The notes under the pieces are model-generated. The model ran no database searches. It was not told the DNA's origin and was given only the letters and a program-made list of their open reading frames with translations. Below are positions 41,856 through 49,668 of a DNA stretch of 64,000 nucleotides, in pieces; the first letter of the stretch is position 1; each line of letters starts with the position of its first letter. Where the stretch lies: contig NZ_LFBV01000014.1 in assembly GCF_001905345.1 (NCBI RefSeq), forward strand, positions 1 through 64,000. Reading direction: 5' to 3'. The stretch is from Streptomyces uncialis (lineage in GTDB: Bacteria > Actinomycetota > Actinomycetes > Streptomycetales > Streptomycetaceae). The position numbers and the translations under genes were made by a program.

Positions 41856-42479
41856 ATGGATGAACAGGCTGTCCCCGGGCCGGTCGGAACTGGGTCCGAG
41901 GGAAGCCCGGACGCTGAACGGCGGAACCCGATGCCCTCGCTCCGGTTCGGCGTCCGGCCCGCCACGTCCGGCGACGCGTCCGCCGTCGAGACGCTCGTCC
42001 TCGCGCGGTCGGACTGGCTGGAGGAGAGAGGACTGCCGAGCTGGCGCGACGATGCCGGACTGGTCAGCGCACTGACGGCCAACCCGGACGGATCGATGTG
42101 GATTCTTGAGGCCGACGGCAGACCCGTGGGCTGTACGACCGTGACGGACTCGACTCCGCCCATGGCGTGGACGGAACAGGAACTCAGCGAACCCTCGCTG
42201 TACCTGTACACGACGGTCACCGACCCCGCCGTCCGGACCTGGAAGCCCGGCACACTGCTGGCGCTTTGGGCCCTGGACCGCGCCTTCCAGGAGGGCAAGA
42301 CCTGGCTGAGGCGCGGCTGCCGCTTCCCCGGCCTGGTGACGTACTACCAGCACCAGGGCTTCGCGGTGGTCCACGAGATGCGGAAGTCCCGTGGCCCGAT
42401 GTACCTGATGGCGCGGCGGGCCGAGCCGGTCAAGGACCTTCAGGACAGGTTCGACGGGACAACGCTCCCCTACGCATAG
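41856..42479 (+). CDS. GNAT-family acetyltransferase
   Basis: 207 residues from ATG 41856. It has the GNAT layout: FGVRPATSGDASAVETLV, MWILEADGRPVGCTTV, YLYTTVTDPAVRTWKPGTLLALWALDRAF (motif A replaced by a less Gly-rich loop) and YYQHQGFAVVHEM. The acetyl-CoA pyrophosphate loop is weak, so substrate and activity are uncertain. It converges on the lasso-cyclase-like gene with only six bases between stops. Acetyltransferases accompany albusnodin-type lasso cyclases, a possible link. Confidence 0.7.
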   Translation: MDEQAVPGPVGTGSEGSPDAERRNPMPSLRFGVRPATSGDASAVETLVLARSDWLEERGLPSWRDDAGLVSALTANPDGSMWILEADGRPVGCTTVTDSTPPMAWTEQELSEPSLYLYTTVTDPAVRTWKPGTLLALWALDRAFQEGKTWLRRGCRFPGLVTYYQHQGFAVVHEMRKSRGPMYLMARRAEPVKDLQDRFDGTTLPYA

Positions 42480-42485
42480 CCGGGT

Positions 42486-44021
42486 TCACAGATATGCCGT
42501 TGCCGCGAGATGAAGGTGGACGACCTCGATCAGCTGGGAATGGCGCATCTCGTCGTAAGCCCCATGCCGAAGTTCTCGTACCCCGTCGCGAAGCCCTCCG
42601 GGGTCGATGAGCCCCGAGTCCAGGAGGGGCGAGCCCGATGCCAACATGCCGACAAGCAGGTCCGCGCCATGTGAGATCAGCGCCTCTTCGACGACCTCCG
42701 CGAAACTCTCCCGTTCGGGGGGATGGGTCACGGCGCTGCTCATGCCGAGAGAAGCCAGGCGGCGGCGCTGGAGCTGTTTGAGCTCACGCCAGTCCATCGG
42801 CAGGGCCTCGCCCAGGGTCACCATCCCGGTGTCGGCGAACGGATGCACTGGCCACAGCCCCGCGCGGAGAATCACTGGAGCCGCGCTCTCCAGCGACAAC
42901 AGGGTCATGCTGTTCACCGCTGCCGCCGGCGCGATCCCCTCGTCACCGTAGGGCGCCAGCCGGCCGACACGTGGGCCCAGCCAGGGCAGGGACTCCGCGT
43001 CCTTCAGCGAGCCGGACGCACGATGCGGATACTCCTCCTGGGTCAGGGCCACCATCTCGTCGCCACCGATTCCGGTGAAGACAGCGTGTGCCCCGCTGCC
43101 GGTGATCCGCTGGGCCAGAGTCACGAAGGGGAAATGCAGGGGGTCCTCGTACGGGCTGATCGGTTCCCCTTGAACTCGTAGGCATTCGGGGTGCAACGGC
43201 AAGTAACGCAAGGCGTCCACCAGTTCGTCGCACCGGCCGAAGACGACCGCTGAGCGCATCTCACTCCTGCGGCGGATCTGTTGCGGACGCCCAGGTCCGC
43301 CGATCAACAGCGCCGAGGTACCCAGCCGGCCGGGGAAGCGCTGCGCGGCACGGGTGGCCACCGTCGCCGAATCGAACCCACCTGTCAGATGAAAATGGCA
43401 CCGGTCCGGGTCCAGGGGCCGGAGGTCCAAGGCGTCATCCAAGGCTTGGACGAAGGCGGCCTCGACATCGGCGCCTGGAGCCAGCTCCCGTGGCCGGGAG
43501 TGAAGGGCCGGGGCAGGGTACCGCAGGAACAGGTGACCACCGAAGTAGGCGGTGGACCTCTCTGTGAGCCGATGGATACCGGTGAAAAGCGTGTCGTGGC
43601 TGTAGCGAGGGCGGTAGAGCAGCAGACGCGTGGCCTCCCTGGCGTTGAGGGCTCCGGCATACCGACGCAGGTCCCCCATATCCCATGATCCGTGGAGGGT
43701 ATCGGCATCGGAGGCCAGGTAGAGCGGGGTGCTGCGGCAGGCCCCGGCGACAACCTGGACCGGTTCGTCCGGGACGGATTCCACCAGGACGTAATCGGTC
43801 GGCCATTCCTCCGCGAGTCCGCGAGCCCTCTCGTACTCCGCAGCGGACACGTCCCGGACGACCAGGAGGGTTCGGCGCCCGTCCGTCACAGCCAGCTGCT
43901 CGGTCATCGAGTGGGCCACCGGAACGATCTCACTGCGGCGGTCACCGGTCAGGTATCTGTCCCGGTGCCACCGCCAGGTGCCATCCGCGTAGGGGGTGAG
44001 GCGCAAGGTCAGCACGGGCAC
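42486..44021 (-). CDS. Asparagine synthetase homologue, lasso-peptide-cyclase-like
   Basis: 511 residues from GTG 44021; GTG 44015 has better Shine-Dalgarno spacing. The N-terminal region resembles a glutaminase-like fold but lacks the nucleophilic Cys at position 2 (MPVLTLRLTPY), as in macrolactam cyclases that do not use glutamine. The ATP pyrophosphatase loop is FHLTGGFDSATVATRAA, and HAVFTGIGGDEMVAL is the second acidic motif. VHPFADTGMV lines the active site. Such enzymes adenylate a side-chain carboxylate and close a ring. The 54-aa peptide gene 50 bp upstream is the obvious candidate substrate. No leader peptidase gene is adjacent. Confidence 0.72.
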   Translation of the reverse strand: MPVLTLRLTPYADGTWRWHRDRYLTGDRRSEIVPVAHSMTEQLAVTDGRRTLLVVRDVSAAEYERARGLAEEWPTDYVLVESVPDEPVQVVAGACRSTPLYLASDADTLHGSWDMGDLRRYAGALNAREATRLLLYRPRYSHDTLFTGIHRLTERSTAYFGGHLFLRYPAPALHSRPRELAPGADVEAAFVQALDDALDLRPLDPDRCHFHLTGGFDSATVATRAAQRFPGRLGTSALLIGGPGRPQQIRRRSEMRSAVVFGRCDELVDALRYLPLHPECLRVQGEPISPYEDPLHFPFVTLAQRITGSGAHAVFTGIGGDEMVALTQEEYPHRASGSLKDAESLPWLGPRVGRLAPYGDEGIAPAAAVNSMTLLSLESAAPVILRAGLWPVHPFADTGMVTLGEALPMDWRELKQLQRRRLASLGMSSAVTHPPERESFAEVVEEALISHGADLLVGMLASGSPLLDSGLIDPGGLRDGVRELRHGAYDEMRHSQLIEVVHLHLAATAYL

Positions 44022-44070
44022 TCCAGTCGGACCGCCGGTCCCGAGCGGGTCGGGCTGCGGACAGGATCAG

Positions 44071-44235
44071 TCAGATGGACGTGGTGTCGTAGGTATGAGC
44101 ACCGTCCGACGAGCCCTGGGCCTTCTTGTACTCATGGGACTCGGCGGGGGTCTGGACACGCTTGACCGTCTTCGTGGCGAAGAGCTCATCGAACGTCCTG
44201 CGTCGGCGCGGAGGAGGGACGAAATCGCGGGTCAC
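44071..44235 (-). CDS. 54-aa candidate RiPP precursor peptide
   Basis: From GTG 44235 with AAGGTGG upstream; it ends at TGA 44071, 49 bases before the cyclase-like gene. The N-terminus is basic (PPPRRRRTFDELF). The C-terminus is hydrophilic and rich in Ser/Gly/Asp/Thr (AQGSSDGAHTYDTTSI). Thr residues followed by a possible core start (TV then KRVQTPAE, which would place Glu at ring position 8) are compatible with, but do not prove, a lasso leader. It may alternatively be a small regulatory protein. Its size and its place before the cyclase support a precursor role. Confidence 0.5.
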   Translation of the reverse strand: MTRDFVPPPRRRRTFDELFATKTVKRVQTPAESHEYKKAQGSSDGAHTYDTTSI

Positions 44236-44407
44236 GGGGAACCACCTTCCAATGGGGCGGAACGCGCTCGGCGCCCCCGGACGCTACTGACCGCCGACGA
44301 ACCTGTACAGAACGCACGAACGCCTCAGCCATGGGACTGGCCGATACCTGGCCGATGAGAGCCGACAGCCAACGGTCCTCACCTGCCTGACACGGCCCCC
44401 ACCCCCG
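44236..44407. other. Intergenic, with a direct repeat
   Basis: CTGGCCGATAC is followed at once by CTGGCCGATGA near 44337-44358. This tandem half-site pair upstream of the peptide gene could be an operator. No gene is seen. Confidence 0.35.
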
Positions 44408-44596
44408 TCAGGGCGGCGTGCGGTGGAAGGCGGCCATCACGATCACCCCGAGCAGCCCCGTGACCGTGCTGACCATCAGCACCCCGCCCCAGAACACCCC
44501 GTCGGCGGTCACCCGCACCCGGCGCCGGTACGGGTCCCTGCGCCGACGGCCCCGCCGCGACCTGCGCCGACCCGTCCCCGTACCCACGTGCCTCAT
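44408..44596 (-). CDS. Small single-helix membrane protein
   Basis: 62 residues from ATG 44596 (ATGA overlap with the gene upstream). An Arg-rich N-terminus (GRRRSRRGRRRRDPYRRR) precedes one membrane helix (GVLMVSTVTGLLGVIVMAAF). It is the third gene of a short overlapping operon facing the XRE gene. The role is unknown. Confidence 0.55.
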   Translation of the reverse strand: MRHVGTGTGRRRSRRGRRRRDPYRRRVRVTADGVFWGGVLMVSTVTGLLGVIVMAAFHRTPP

Positions 44597-44913
44597 GTCC
44601 ACCCCGCCGAATCGGGCACGCCGTCCGACCGCTCCAGCACCGCGTAGTCCGAGAACGTCCGCCGGTACCGCAGATGCCGGGTCTCCTGCGTGTGCAGCCG
44701 CTGCCAGTCCTCCACGTCCGCCGGGTGGCCCCACGCCCCCGACTCCGCCCCGCAGTCCGCCTCCGCCCCCGACACGCACCGCGCCGCGTACTCCGGCTCC
44801 GCCGTCGGGTCCTGCACGATCGTGAACGGCACGTACCGGAACACCCGCCGCAACCGCCGACGCGGCCCCGGCCCCGTACCGCCGAAGCCGCCCGTCCCGC
44901 CCGCCCCGCTCAC
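44593..44913 (-). CDS. DUF7848-like protein
   Basis: 106 residues from GTG 44913 (GTGA overlap). After a Gly/Arg-rich start it has RVFRYVPFTIVQDPTAEPEYAARCVSG, CGAES, DVEDWQRLHTQETRHLRYRRTFSDYAVL, a recurring Streptomyces pattern with two Cys and late His residues that could bind metal. Such proteins sit near XRE/DUF397 pairs. The function is unknown. Confidence 0.65.
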   Translation of the reverse strand: MSGAGGTGGFGGTGPGPRRRLRRVFRYVPFTIVQDPTAEPEYAARCVSGAEADCGAESGAWGHPADVEDWQRLHTQETRHLRYRRTFSDYAVLERSDGVPDSAGWT

Positions 44914-45149
44914 GGCCGCCGCTCCGATCGCTCGTTCGCCGCGCGCAGCTCCGCGCTCAGCCGCTCCTCCGCCGTGGCCACCCTGAGCTGCCCGAACTCC
45001 GCCTCCCACTCCCGTCCCCCACCGAGGGGCCGCAGCACCGCGTACGGCCCGGACTCGTCCTGGTACTCCCCGACCTTCCGCCGCTCGGAATCGAACACGA
45101 CAGCACCTCTTTCCAATCCCGTGCCGTCCGTGTCCAGTTGCTTCACCAT
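44910..45149 (-). CDS. Small hypothetical protein, first in the operon
   Basis: 79 residues from ATG 45149 (GGAG six bases upstream); an upstream ATG at 45194 is weaker. A beta-rich first half (RGAVVFDSERRKVGEYQDESGPYAVLRPLGGGREWEAE) is followed by a charged helix (ATAEERLSAELRAANERSERR). This is a common but uncharacterised Streptomyces family. It is divergent from the XRE regulator at 45287, 137 bp away. Confidence 0.6.
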   Translation of the reverse strand: MVKQLDTDGTGLERGAVVFDSERRKVGEYQDESGPYAVLRPLGGGREWEAEFGQLRVATAEERLSAELRAANERSERRP

Positions 45150-45286
45150 GTGCACTCCGTACGCCGAACCCGCCCACACCCGACGGATGCTCAATTACTG
45201 TTCGTACGTGCAGCGTTGCGCAGCGGAACCGCGCCGCTCAATGCCGCGCGCGTTCCACTGATCCATGTCACGGAAGGGGCACCCTT

Positions 45287-46234
45287 GTGAGCCAACGCGA
45301 CGCCACGGGGGAATCGACAGAAGCCGCCACGACGGCCGGGGTCTTCGGCGACGTACTCCGCCACTTCAGACGCTCCGCCGACCTCACCCAGGACGGCCTC
45401 GCCGGCCAGATCCCGTGCGACCGCTCCCTGGTGGCACGTGTCGAGGCAGGCACCCGCGTCCCGCAGGACAATTTCGTGCGCAGGTGCGACGAGGTGCTCT
45501 GCACAGGCGGGGTGCTGATACAGCTGTGGGGCCGAATCGACTGGTACCCGGCAGTGGAGTATCCGGATTGGTTCCAACGGCGGGTCGAGATGGACGCGAA
45601 AGCCGTTGCCGTGCGGGCCTACCAAACCCACTTCATTCCAGGACTGCTGCAAACAGAGGAATACGCCCACGCCCTGTTCGCACAGGTCTATGACGACGAC
45701 GAGGTCAAGAACCGTACCCGAGCACGATTGAGCCGACAGCAACGCTTCCTCGCGCCCGACGGGCCGCTTCTCGTCGTGGTCATCGACGAGAGCTGTCTTC
45801 GGAATGTCGTGGGGAACACACAGGTGATGCAGAACCAGTGCAGATACCTGTTGAACGTGGGCAAGCTGCCCAATATCCGGATTCAGGTGGCCCCGTCCCA
45901 CCAACCAGATGTCCTGCGTCCCAACGCTTCCATGTCGCTGATCACGCTGCCCGACGGCGAACAGTGGGTCTATTCGGAGTCCCTGGATCGCGGGCACTTC
46001 GGCAACGATCCAGCACTCCTTGCACAACACAGCCAGCTCTATGATGTGCTTAGGGCAGACGCTCTGTCGGCCCGGGAGTCCGCCGCTCTGATCAGCGAAG
46101 TACTGGAAGGACACGGGCACCATGGCCAAGCACGGTCTCAACGCGACATGGCTCAAGAGCAGCTACAGCGGGCACAACAGCGGGGACTGCATCGAAGTAG
46201 CCCCAGGTATCCCCGGCTTCGTCCCCGTAGGTGA
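45287..46234 (+). CDS. XRE-family regulator with DUF5753 domain
   Basis: 315 residues from GTG 45287. The helix-turn-helix lies near residues 20-75 (LRHFRRSADLTQDGLAGQI, SLVARVEAGTRVP). The DUF5753 domain has FQRRVEMDAKAVAVRAYQTHFIPGLLQTEEYA, RQQRFLAPDGPLLVVVIDE and ALISEVLEG. Such regulators usually end near ALISEVLEG. Here the frame continues about 40 residues through a Gln/Arg-rich tail that overlaps the next gene by 113 bp, suggesting a recent frameshift or lost stop. They pair with DUF397 proteins, as Scr1/Scr2 do in S. coelicolor. Confidence 0.85.
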   Translation: MSQRDATGESTEAATTAGVFGDVLRHFRRSADLTQDGLAGQIPCDRSLVARVEAGTRVPQDNFVRRCDEVLCTGGVLIQLWGRIDWYPAVEYPDWFQRRVEMDAKAVAVRAYQTHFIPGLLQTEEYAHALFAQVYDDDEVKNRTRARLSRQQRFLAPDGPLLVVVIDESCLRNVVGNTQVMQNQCRYLLNVGKLPNIRIQVAPSHQPDVLRPNASMSLITLPDGEQWVYSESLDRGHFGNDPALLAQHSQLYDVLRADALSARESAALISEVLEGHGHHGQARSQRDMAQEQLQRAQQRGLHRSSPRYPRLRPRR

Positions 46235-46328
46235 TTCCAAGATCCCGCACGCCCCCGCATTGATGGTCACGCACACGGCGTGGTCAACGTTCATATCGGG
46301 AGTCAAGGATGGCGACTTCACAGCCTGA
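46122..46328 (+). CDS. DUF397 protein (first copy)
   Basis: 68 residues. It shows the DUF397 signature: TWLKSSYSGHNSGDCIEVA, VGDSKIPHAPALMVTHTAWSTFISGVKDG. It is a small partner of XRE/DUF5753 regulators, thought to inhibit or modulate them. Its start lies inside the extended 3' end of the XRE gene. Confidence 0.85.
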   Translation: MAKHGLNATWLKSSYSGHNSGDCIEVAPGIPGFVPVGDSKIPHAPALMVTHTAWSTFISGVKDGDFTA

Positions 46329-46533
46329 AAGAACCACTACTTGGCACCGCTCCAGCCACAGCGGGAACGACGGCGGCAACTGCGTCGAGTGGTCACCCGA
46401 GGACGCCGAGGTCCACGGCAAGGTAGCCGTACGGGACAGCAAGCGCACCCGGCCCGGGAACCCCGTACTGCACCTCACCCACCAGGCGTGGACGCGCCTG
46501 GTGGACTGGACGGCGACGGACACCCGCGCCTGA
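46309..46533 (+). CDS. DUF397 protein (second copy)
   Basis: 74 residues; the start overlaps the first copy by 20 bp. It shows TTWHRSSHSGNDGGNCVEWS and VAVRDSKRTRPGNPVLHLTHQAWTRLVDW. Two tandem DUF397 genes after one XRE regulator suggest duplication with divergent binding. Confidence 0.82.
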   Translation: MATSQPERTTTWHRSSHSGNDGGNCVEWSPEDAEVHGKVAVRDSKRTRPGNPVLHLTHQAWTRLVDWTATDTRA

Positions 46534-46605
46534 ACGGACCGTACGAACCGGGCGGGACCAGGGCGGCACGAGCACCACACGCCCGGGTCCCGCACCGGTC
46601 ACGGG

Positions 46606-47052
46606 TCACACAGCCCAGGAGCGTTCCGGCTCATCGAGCCATGCCCGCGTGCCGTCCGGGGTGACGGTGAGGCCGAACCGTTCGTAGCCGGGACTTCCCC
46701 GGTCCCGCCACCAGGCGTACGCGGCCTCCGCCTCGTCCCAGAGGCGGCGCGGCCCGCCCTGCCAGACGGGCGCGTCTGCGTGTCCGTCACGGAACAGCGC
46801 GCACGCCCAGGAACGGTCGGTGAGCCCGTACAGCCAGACGGGCCGGGCCCCGTCACGGCGTTCGGCGACGACGTGACGGCAGCCGCGCAGTCGCAGCCCC
46901 AGGACGAACCGCTGTACGGCGAAGGGGGTTTCACCGAGGTACCGCGACTCGGTCAGTTCGGTGACGGAGGTCGAGTCGGCGCTGTCACGGACGGAGCCGC
47001 CGACATACGAGGAGTGGTCGGGGTCCGGCCCGCGCTGGGACCGCAGCTTCAT
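46606..47052 (-). CDS. Hypothetical protein, probably 5'-truncated
   Basis: 148 residues from ATG 47052. It has YLGETPFAVQRFVLGLRLRGCRHVVAERRDGARPVWLYGLT and a Trp/Arg-rich C-terminus. The same frame stays open and protein-like upstream to about 47167 (ASGFRQQDAVARLVVAPDGRSASGHLTG), but it meets a stop there with no start codon. The gene may therefore have lost its 5' end, or ATG 47052 may be a secondary start. No family is recognised. Confidence 0.5.
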   Translation of the reverse strand: MKLRSQRGPDPDHSSYVGGSVRDSADSTSVTELTESRYLGETPFAVQRFVLGLRLRGCRHVVAERRDGARPVWLYGLTDRSWACALFRDGHADAPVWQGGPRRLWDEAEAAYAWWRDRGSPGYERFGLTVTPDGTRAWLDEPERSWAV

Positions 47053-47335
47053 GAACTCGACGGGTCCGGTGAGGTGTCCGGAGGCGGACCGGCCGTCCGG
47101 GGCGACGACGAGCCGGGCGACGGCGTCCTGCTGACGGAAGCCCGACGCGTCCGAGTGGAAGCTGTCTAGCAGTCACCCGACGGACGACGCACCGGCGCAC
47201 AAGCCCTCAGCCGGAGCCACCGCCCCGCCCGCGCTCCCCTCTCCGCAACCGGCACAACCGACCCACGACAGGCCCACGTCCGGCAACCGGTTCAGATGAC
47301 CGGGGGCCACGCCGGCACCCGCGCCCAGGGACAGG

Positions 47336-47752
47336 TCAGCGCACGTCCGCCCGCGAAAGGCCCGCCTCACGCGCGTCGAGCAACTCGTCCCAGTGCTCCC
47401 GGGTCCACGCGCAGACGGTGTCCAGCGAGCCCAGCAGACCCCGGCCCAGCGGGGTCATGGCGTACTCGACGTGGCGCGGCGCCCCCTCGTGCTCCGCGCG
47501 GACGACGAAACCGTCCTGTTCCAGGGCGCGCAGCGAGTGGGTCAGCGACTTGGCCGTGATGCCGCGCAGCGGAACCCGCAGCTCCGAGAAGCGGCGCGGA
47601 CCGTCCTCAAGACAGCGCAGGACGAGCGGGGCCCACTTGTCGACGACGCGGAACGGCACCAGCGTGGACGGGCAGACGGGGTCGAACATCCCGGGGTCCA
47701 GGGGCGCCAGGGAAGCTGCGCCCGGGGCCTGTTCGGCCTGCGGCTTCGGCAT
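47336..47752 (-). CDS. HxlR-family regulator
   Basis: 138 residues, ATG 47752. The winged helix is typical: CPSTLVPFRVVDKWAPLVLRCLEDGPRRFSELRVPLRGITAKSLTHSLRALEQDGFV, then MTPLGRGLLGSLDTV. The Cys in DPVCPST matches the redox or aldehyde-sensing Cys of many HxlR proteins. It is divergent from the NAD(P)-binding gene 59 bp away, which it probably represses. Confidence 0.85.
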   Translation of the reverse strand: MPKPQAEQAPGAASLAPLDPGMFDPVCPSTLVPFRVVDKWAPLVLRCLEDGPRRFSELRVPLRGITAKSLTHSLRALEQDGFVVRAEHEGAPRHVEYAMTPLGRGLLGSLDTVCAWTREHWDELLDAREAGLSRADVR

Positions 47753-47811
47753 GCCCTACACCGTAGAGCGGTATCCGGACGGAAACCAGCGCGCGGCCTA
47801 CGCTCCCGGCC

Positions 47812-48435
47812 ATGGAGAACAGGAACGGCAGGATCATCGTGTTCGGGGCGGGCGGCAGGGTCGGCCGGGCGGCCGTGGCGGAGGCCCGGCGGCGGGGTCA
47901 TGAGGTGACGGAAGCCCGGCGGGCCGACGGTGAGGTGACGGACCCGGCGGCCGTGGCGCGGCTCGCGGCCGGGCACGACGCGGCGATCGTCGCCGTGTAC
48001 GACCCCGGGGCGGCCCCCGGCACCTTCTTCCCGGCGGTCGCCCGGGCCGTCGCGGAAGGGCTAGCGGCGGCCGGGGTGAAGCGACTGGTCTCGGTCGGCA
48101 TCGCCTCCGTACAGCCCTCCCCCACAGGAAACTTGCTGATGGACAGCCCAGGCTTCCCCGCGCAGTGGCGGGAGTTCAGCGCCGGACACGCGGCCGGTAC
48201 CGAGGCGCTGCGCGTGGCCGCGCCCGACGCCCTGGACTGGGTGGTCCTGAGCCCGGCGGGGGACTTCGACCACGAGGGCGTCCCGTCGGGCGGGTACACG
48301 TTCGCCCCGGCCGCGCCGGACGACCGGATCGCCCCCGCGGACTTCGCCCGCGCCCTGCTGGACGAGATCGGGTCCCCGACCCTGCACCGGACGCACGCGG
48401 GGGTCACCGCCGTACGACCGGAGCGGACGAGGTGA
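47812..48435 (+). CDS. NAD(P)H-binding oxidoreductase (atypical SDR)
   Basis: 207 residues. The dinucleotide-binding loop is IIVFGAGGRVGRAAVAEARRRGHEV, followed by AGHDAAIVAVYD, VKRLVSVGIASVQ and WVVLSPAGDFD. This is the NAD(P)-binding/NmrA-like epimerase family without the YxxxK catalytic pair. Divergent HxlR control suggests a response to a quinone or aldehyde stress. The downstream MarR gene converges with it. Confidence 0.82.
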   Translation: MENRNGRIIVFGAGGRVGRAAVAEARRRGHEVTEARRADGEVTDPAAVARLAAGHDAAIVAVYDPGAAPGTFFPAVARAVAEGLAAAGVKRLVSVGIASVQPSPTGNLLMDSPGFPAQWREFSAGHAAGTEALRVAAPDALDWVVLSPAGDFDHEGVPSGGYTFAPAAPDDRIAPADFARALLDEIGSPTLHRTHAGVTAVRPERTR

Positions 48436-48448
48436 ACCGGCCGGACGG

Positions 48449-48916
48449 CTAGACCAGCTCACTGCCGGTGTTCCGGAGCATCTGCCGGAGGACCTTCAGC
48501 GTGGTGACGTAGTCGGCGTCGTCGATGCCCTCGTGGATACGGTCGCGGATGACCGGGGCGTGCCGCTTGAGACCCGCGCGGGCCTCGTCGCCCACCTCGG
48601 TGATCCACAGCCGCCCCTCGCCGTCCCGGGTGAGCCAACCGCGCTCCAGCAGCCCCTCCGACTCGGCGGCCAGATCGTCCTCCTCCCGGAGGTAGGTCGC
48701 CATGGCCCGCTGGAGTTCGCGGATCGTCATGCCCTGGCCGTCGGCGGAGATGTCGTTCTTCGACAGATTCCGCAGCAGCCAGTACTGCGGCTGCGTGAAA
48801 CCGAGTTCGGCCTGCTGGGCCCGGATGTACGCGATCAGCGCCTCGTAGGCGACCCCGGTCCAGTAGGCGGCGGGCTGGGTGGCGAGTTCGGCGTCGGAGA
48901 GGTGCTGGGCGGTCAT
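48449..48916 (-). CDS. MarR-family regulator
   Basis: 155 residues from ATG 48916. The winged helix sits in the middle (LGFTQPQYWLLRNLSKNDIS, MTIRELQRAMATYLREEDDLAAESEGLLERGWLTRDGEGRLWIT), flanked by dimerisation helices. Its promoter (48967-48997) has a 19-bp spacer like the one at 36940, hinting at a MerR-type activator or at autoregulation by its own product. Confidence 0.78.
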   Translation of the reverse strand: MTAQHLSDAELATQPAAYWTGVAYEALIAYIRAQQAELGFTQPQYWLLRNLSKNDISADGQGMTIRELQRAMATYLREEDDLAAESEGLLERGWLTRDGEGRLWITEVGDEARAGLKRHAPVIRDRIHEGIDDADYVTTLKVLRQMLRNTGSELV

Positions 48917-48966
48917 GTCGGCGCTCCCTGTTACGTGTTCCCCGGTGTTTTCCTGCTGCTAGGAGA

Positions 48967-48997
48967 AACGTAGAACCGCAATCAAGGTTGAGGTCAA
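48967..48997 (-). promoter_or_regulatory. Promoter with 19-bp spacer upstream of the MarR gene
   Basis: On the minus strand, -35 TTGACC (48997-48992) and -10 TACGTT (48972-48967) are separated by 19 bp. The first 12 bases (TTGACCTCAACC) are identical to the promoter at 36970. The palindrome is imperfect here. Confidence 0.5.
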
Positions 48998-49149
48998 GGG
49001 GTCACCGCGTGAGCGAGTCGCCGGGTATCGAATACCTGGGTCGGGGCGCTGGGACCCGTCGCTGCCTCGCAACTGCCTTGTGCGGGTAGCGCGTTCGCAA
49101 AAAGCTCAGTCGGGCGACACCCCGACCGTCGGACAACTCTCCACCGGGC

Positions 49150-49452
49150 TCAGGTCGCCGTGGGCGGAACCCTCGGCTTGCGGTGGCGGCCGGGGCCCTT
49201 CCCCAGGGGCGGGCCCTCGGCGGGGGGCGGGGTACGGGGTCCGGGGTACAGGAGCGCCTTCGCCGCGGCGAGGTCCGGGACCACCGCGTGCATCTCCCAC
49301 ACATGGCCGTTCCACCGCTCGACCACCCGGGGCTCGGCCGGGCTGACGTGCGCGGCCCGGGGAGCCCGGCCGTCCACGACCGGGACCGCGCGCAGCCGTC
49401 CGATCCGCGCGTCACGGCGCTCCGCGAAGTCGGCCAGCGGTTCCTCGTCCAT
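49150..49452 (-). CDS. DUF6087 family protein
   Basis: 100 residues from ATG 49452 (MDEEPLADFAERRDARIGRL). The conserved run RAAHVSPAEPRVVERWNGHVWEMHAVVPDLAAAKALLYP identifies the small DUF6087 family of streptomycetes. The function is unknown. It has a Pro/Arg-rich tail and stands alone between gene-free stretches of about 220 bp. Confidence 0.75.
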   Translation of the reverse strand: MDEEPLADFAERRDARIGRLRAVPVVDGRAPRAAHVSPAEPRVVERWNGHVWEMHAVVPDLAAAKALLYPGPRTPPPAEGPPLGKGPGRHRKPRVPPTAT

Positions 49453-49668
49453 GGTGTCCCGTCCCTAGGTCCGGCAGGCGGTCGCACCAGGAGGGTAACG
49501 GGACGGCGGACGGGACCCGCCCCGCCCCAAGTCGGCCTCGGTGCACGGACACAGGAAGAGGGACCGCCCCGGACGAATCCGGAACGGCCCCTCCCACCCC
49601 TCAAAGGGCTCCGCCCTCACAGAGCTCTACCCGCGCAGGGCTCTACGACTTGCCGAACGGCTCCAGGG

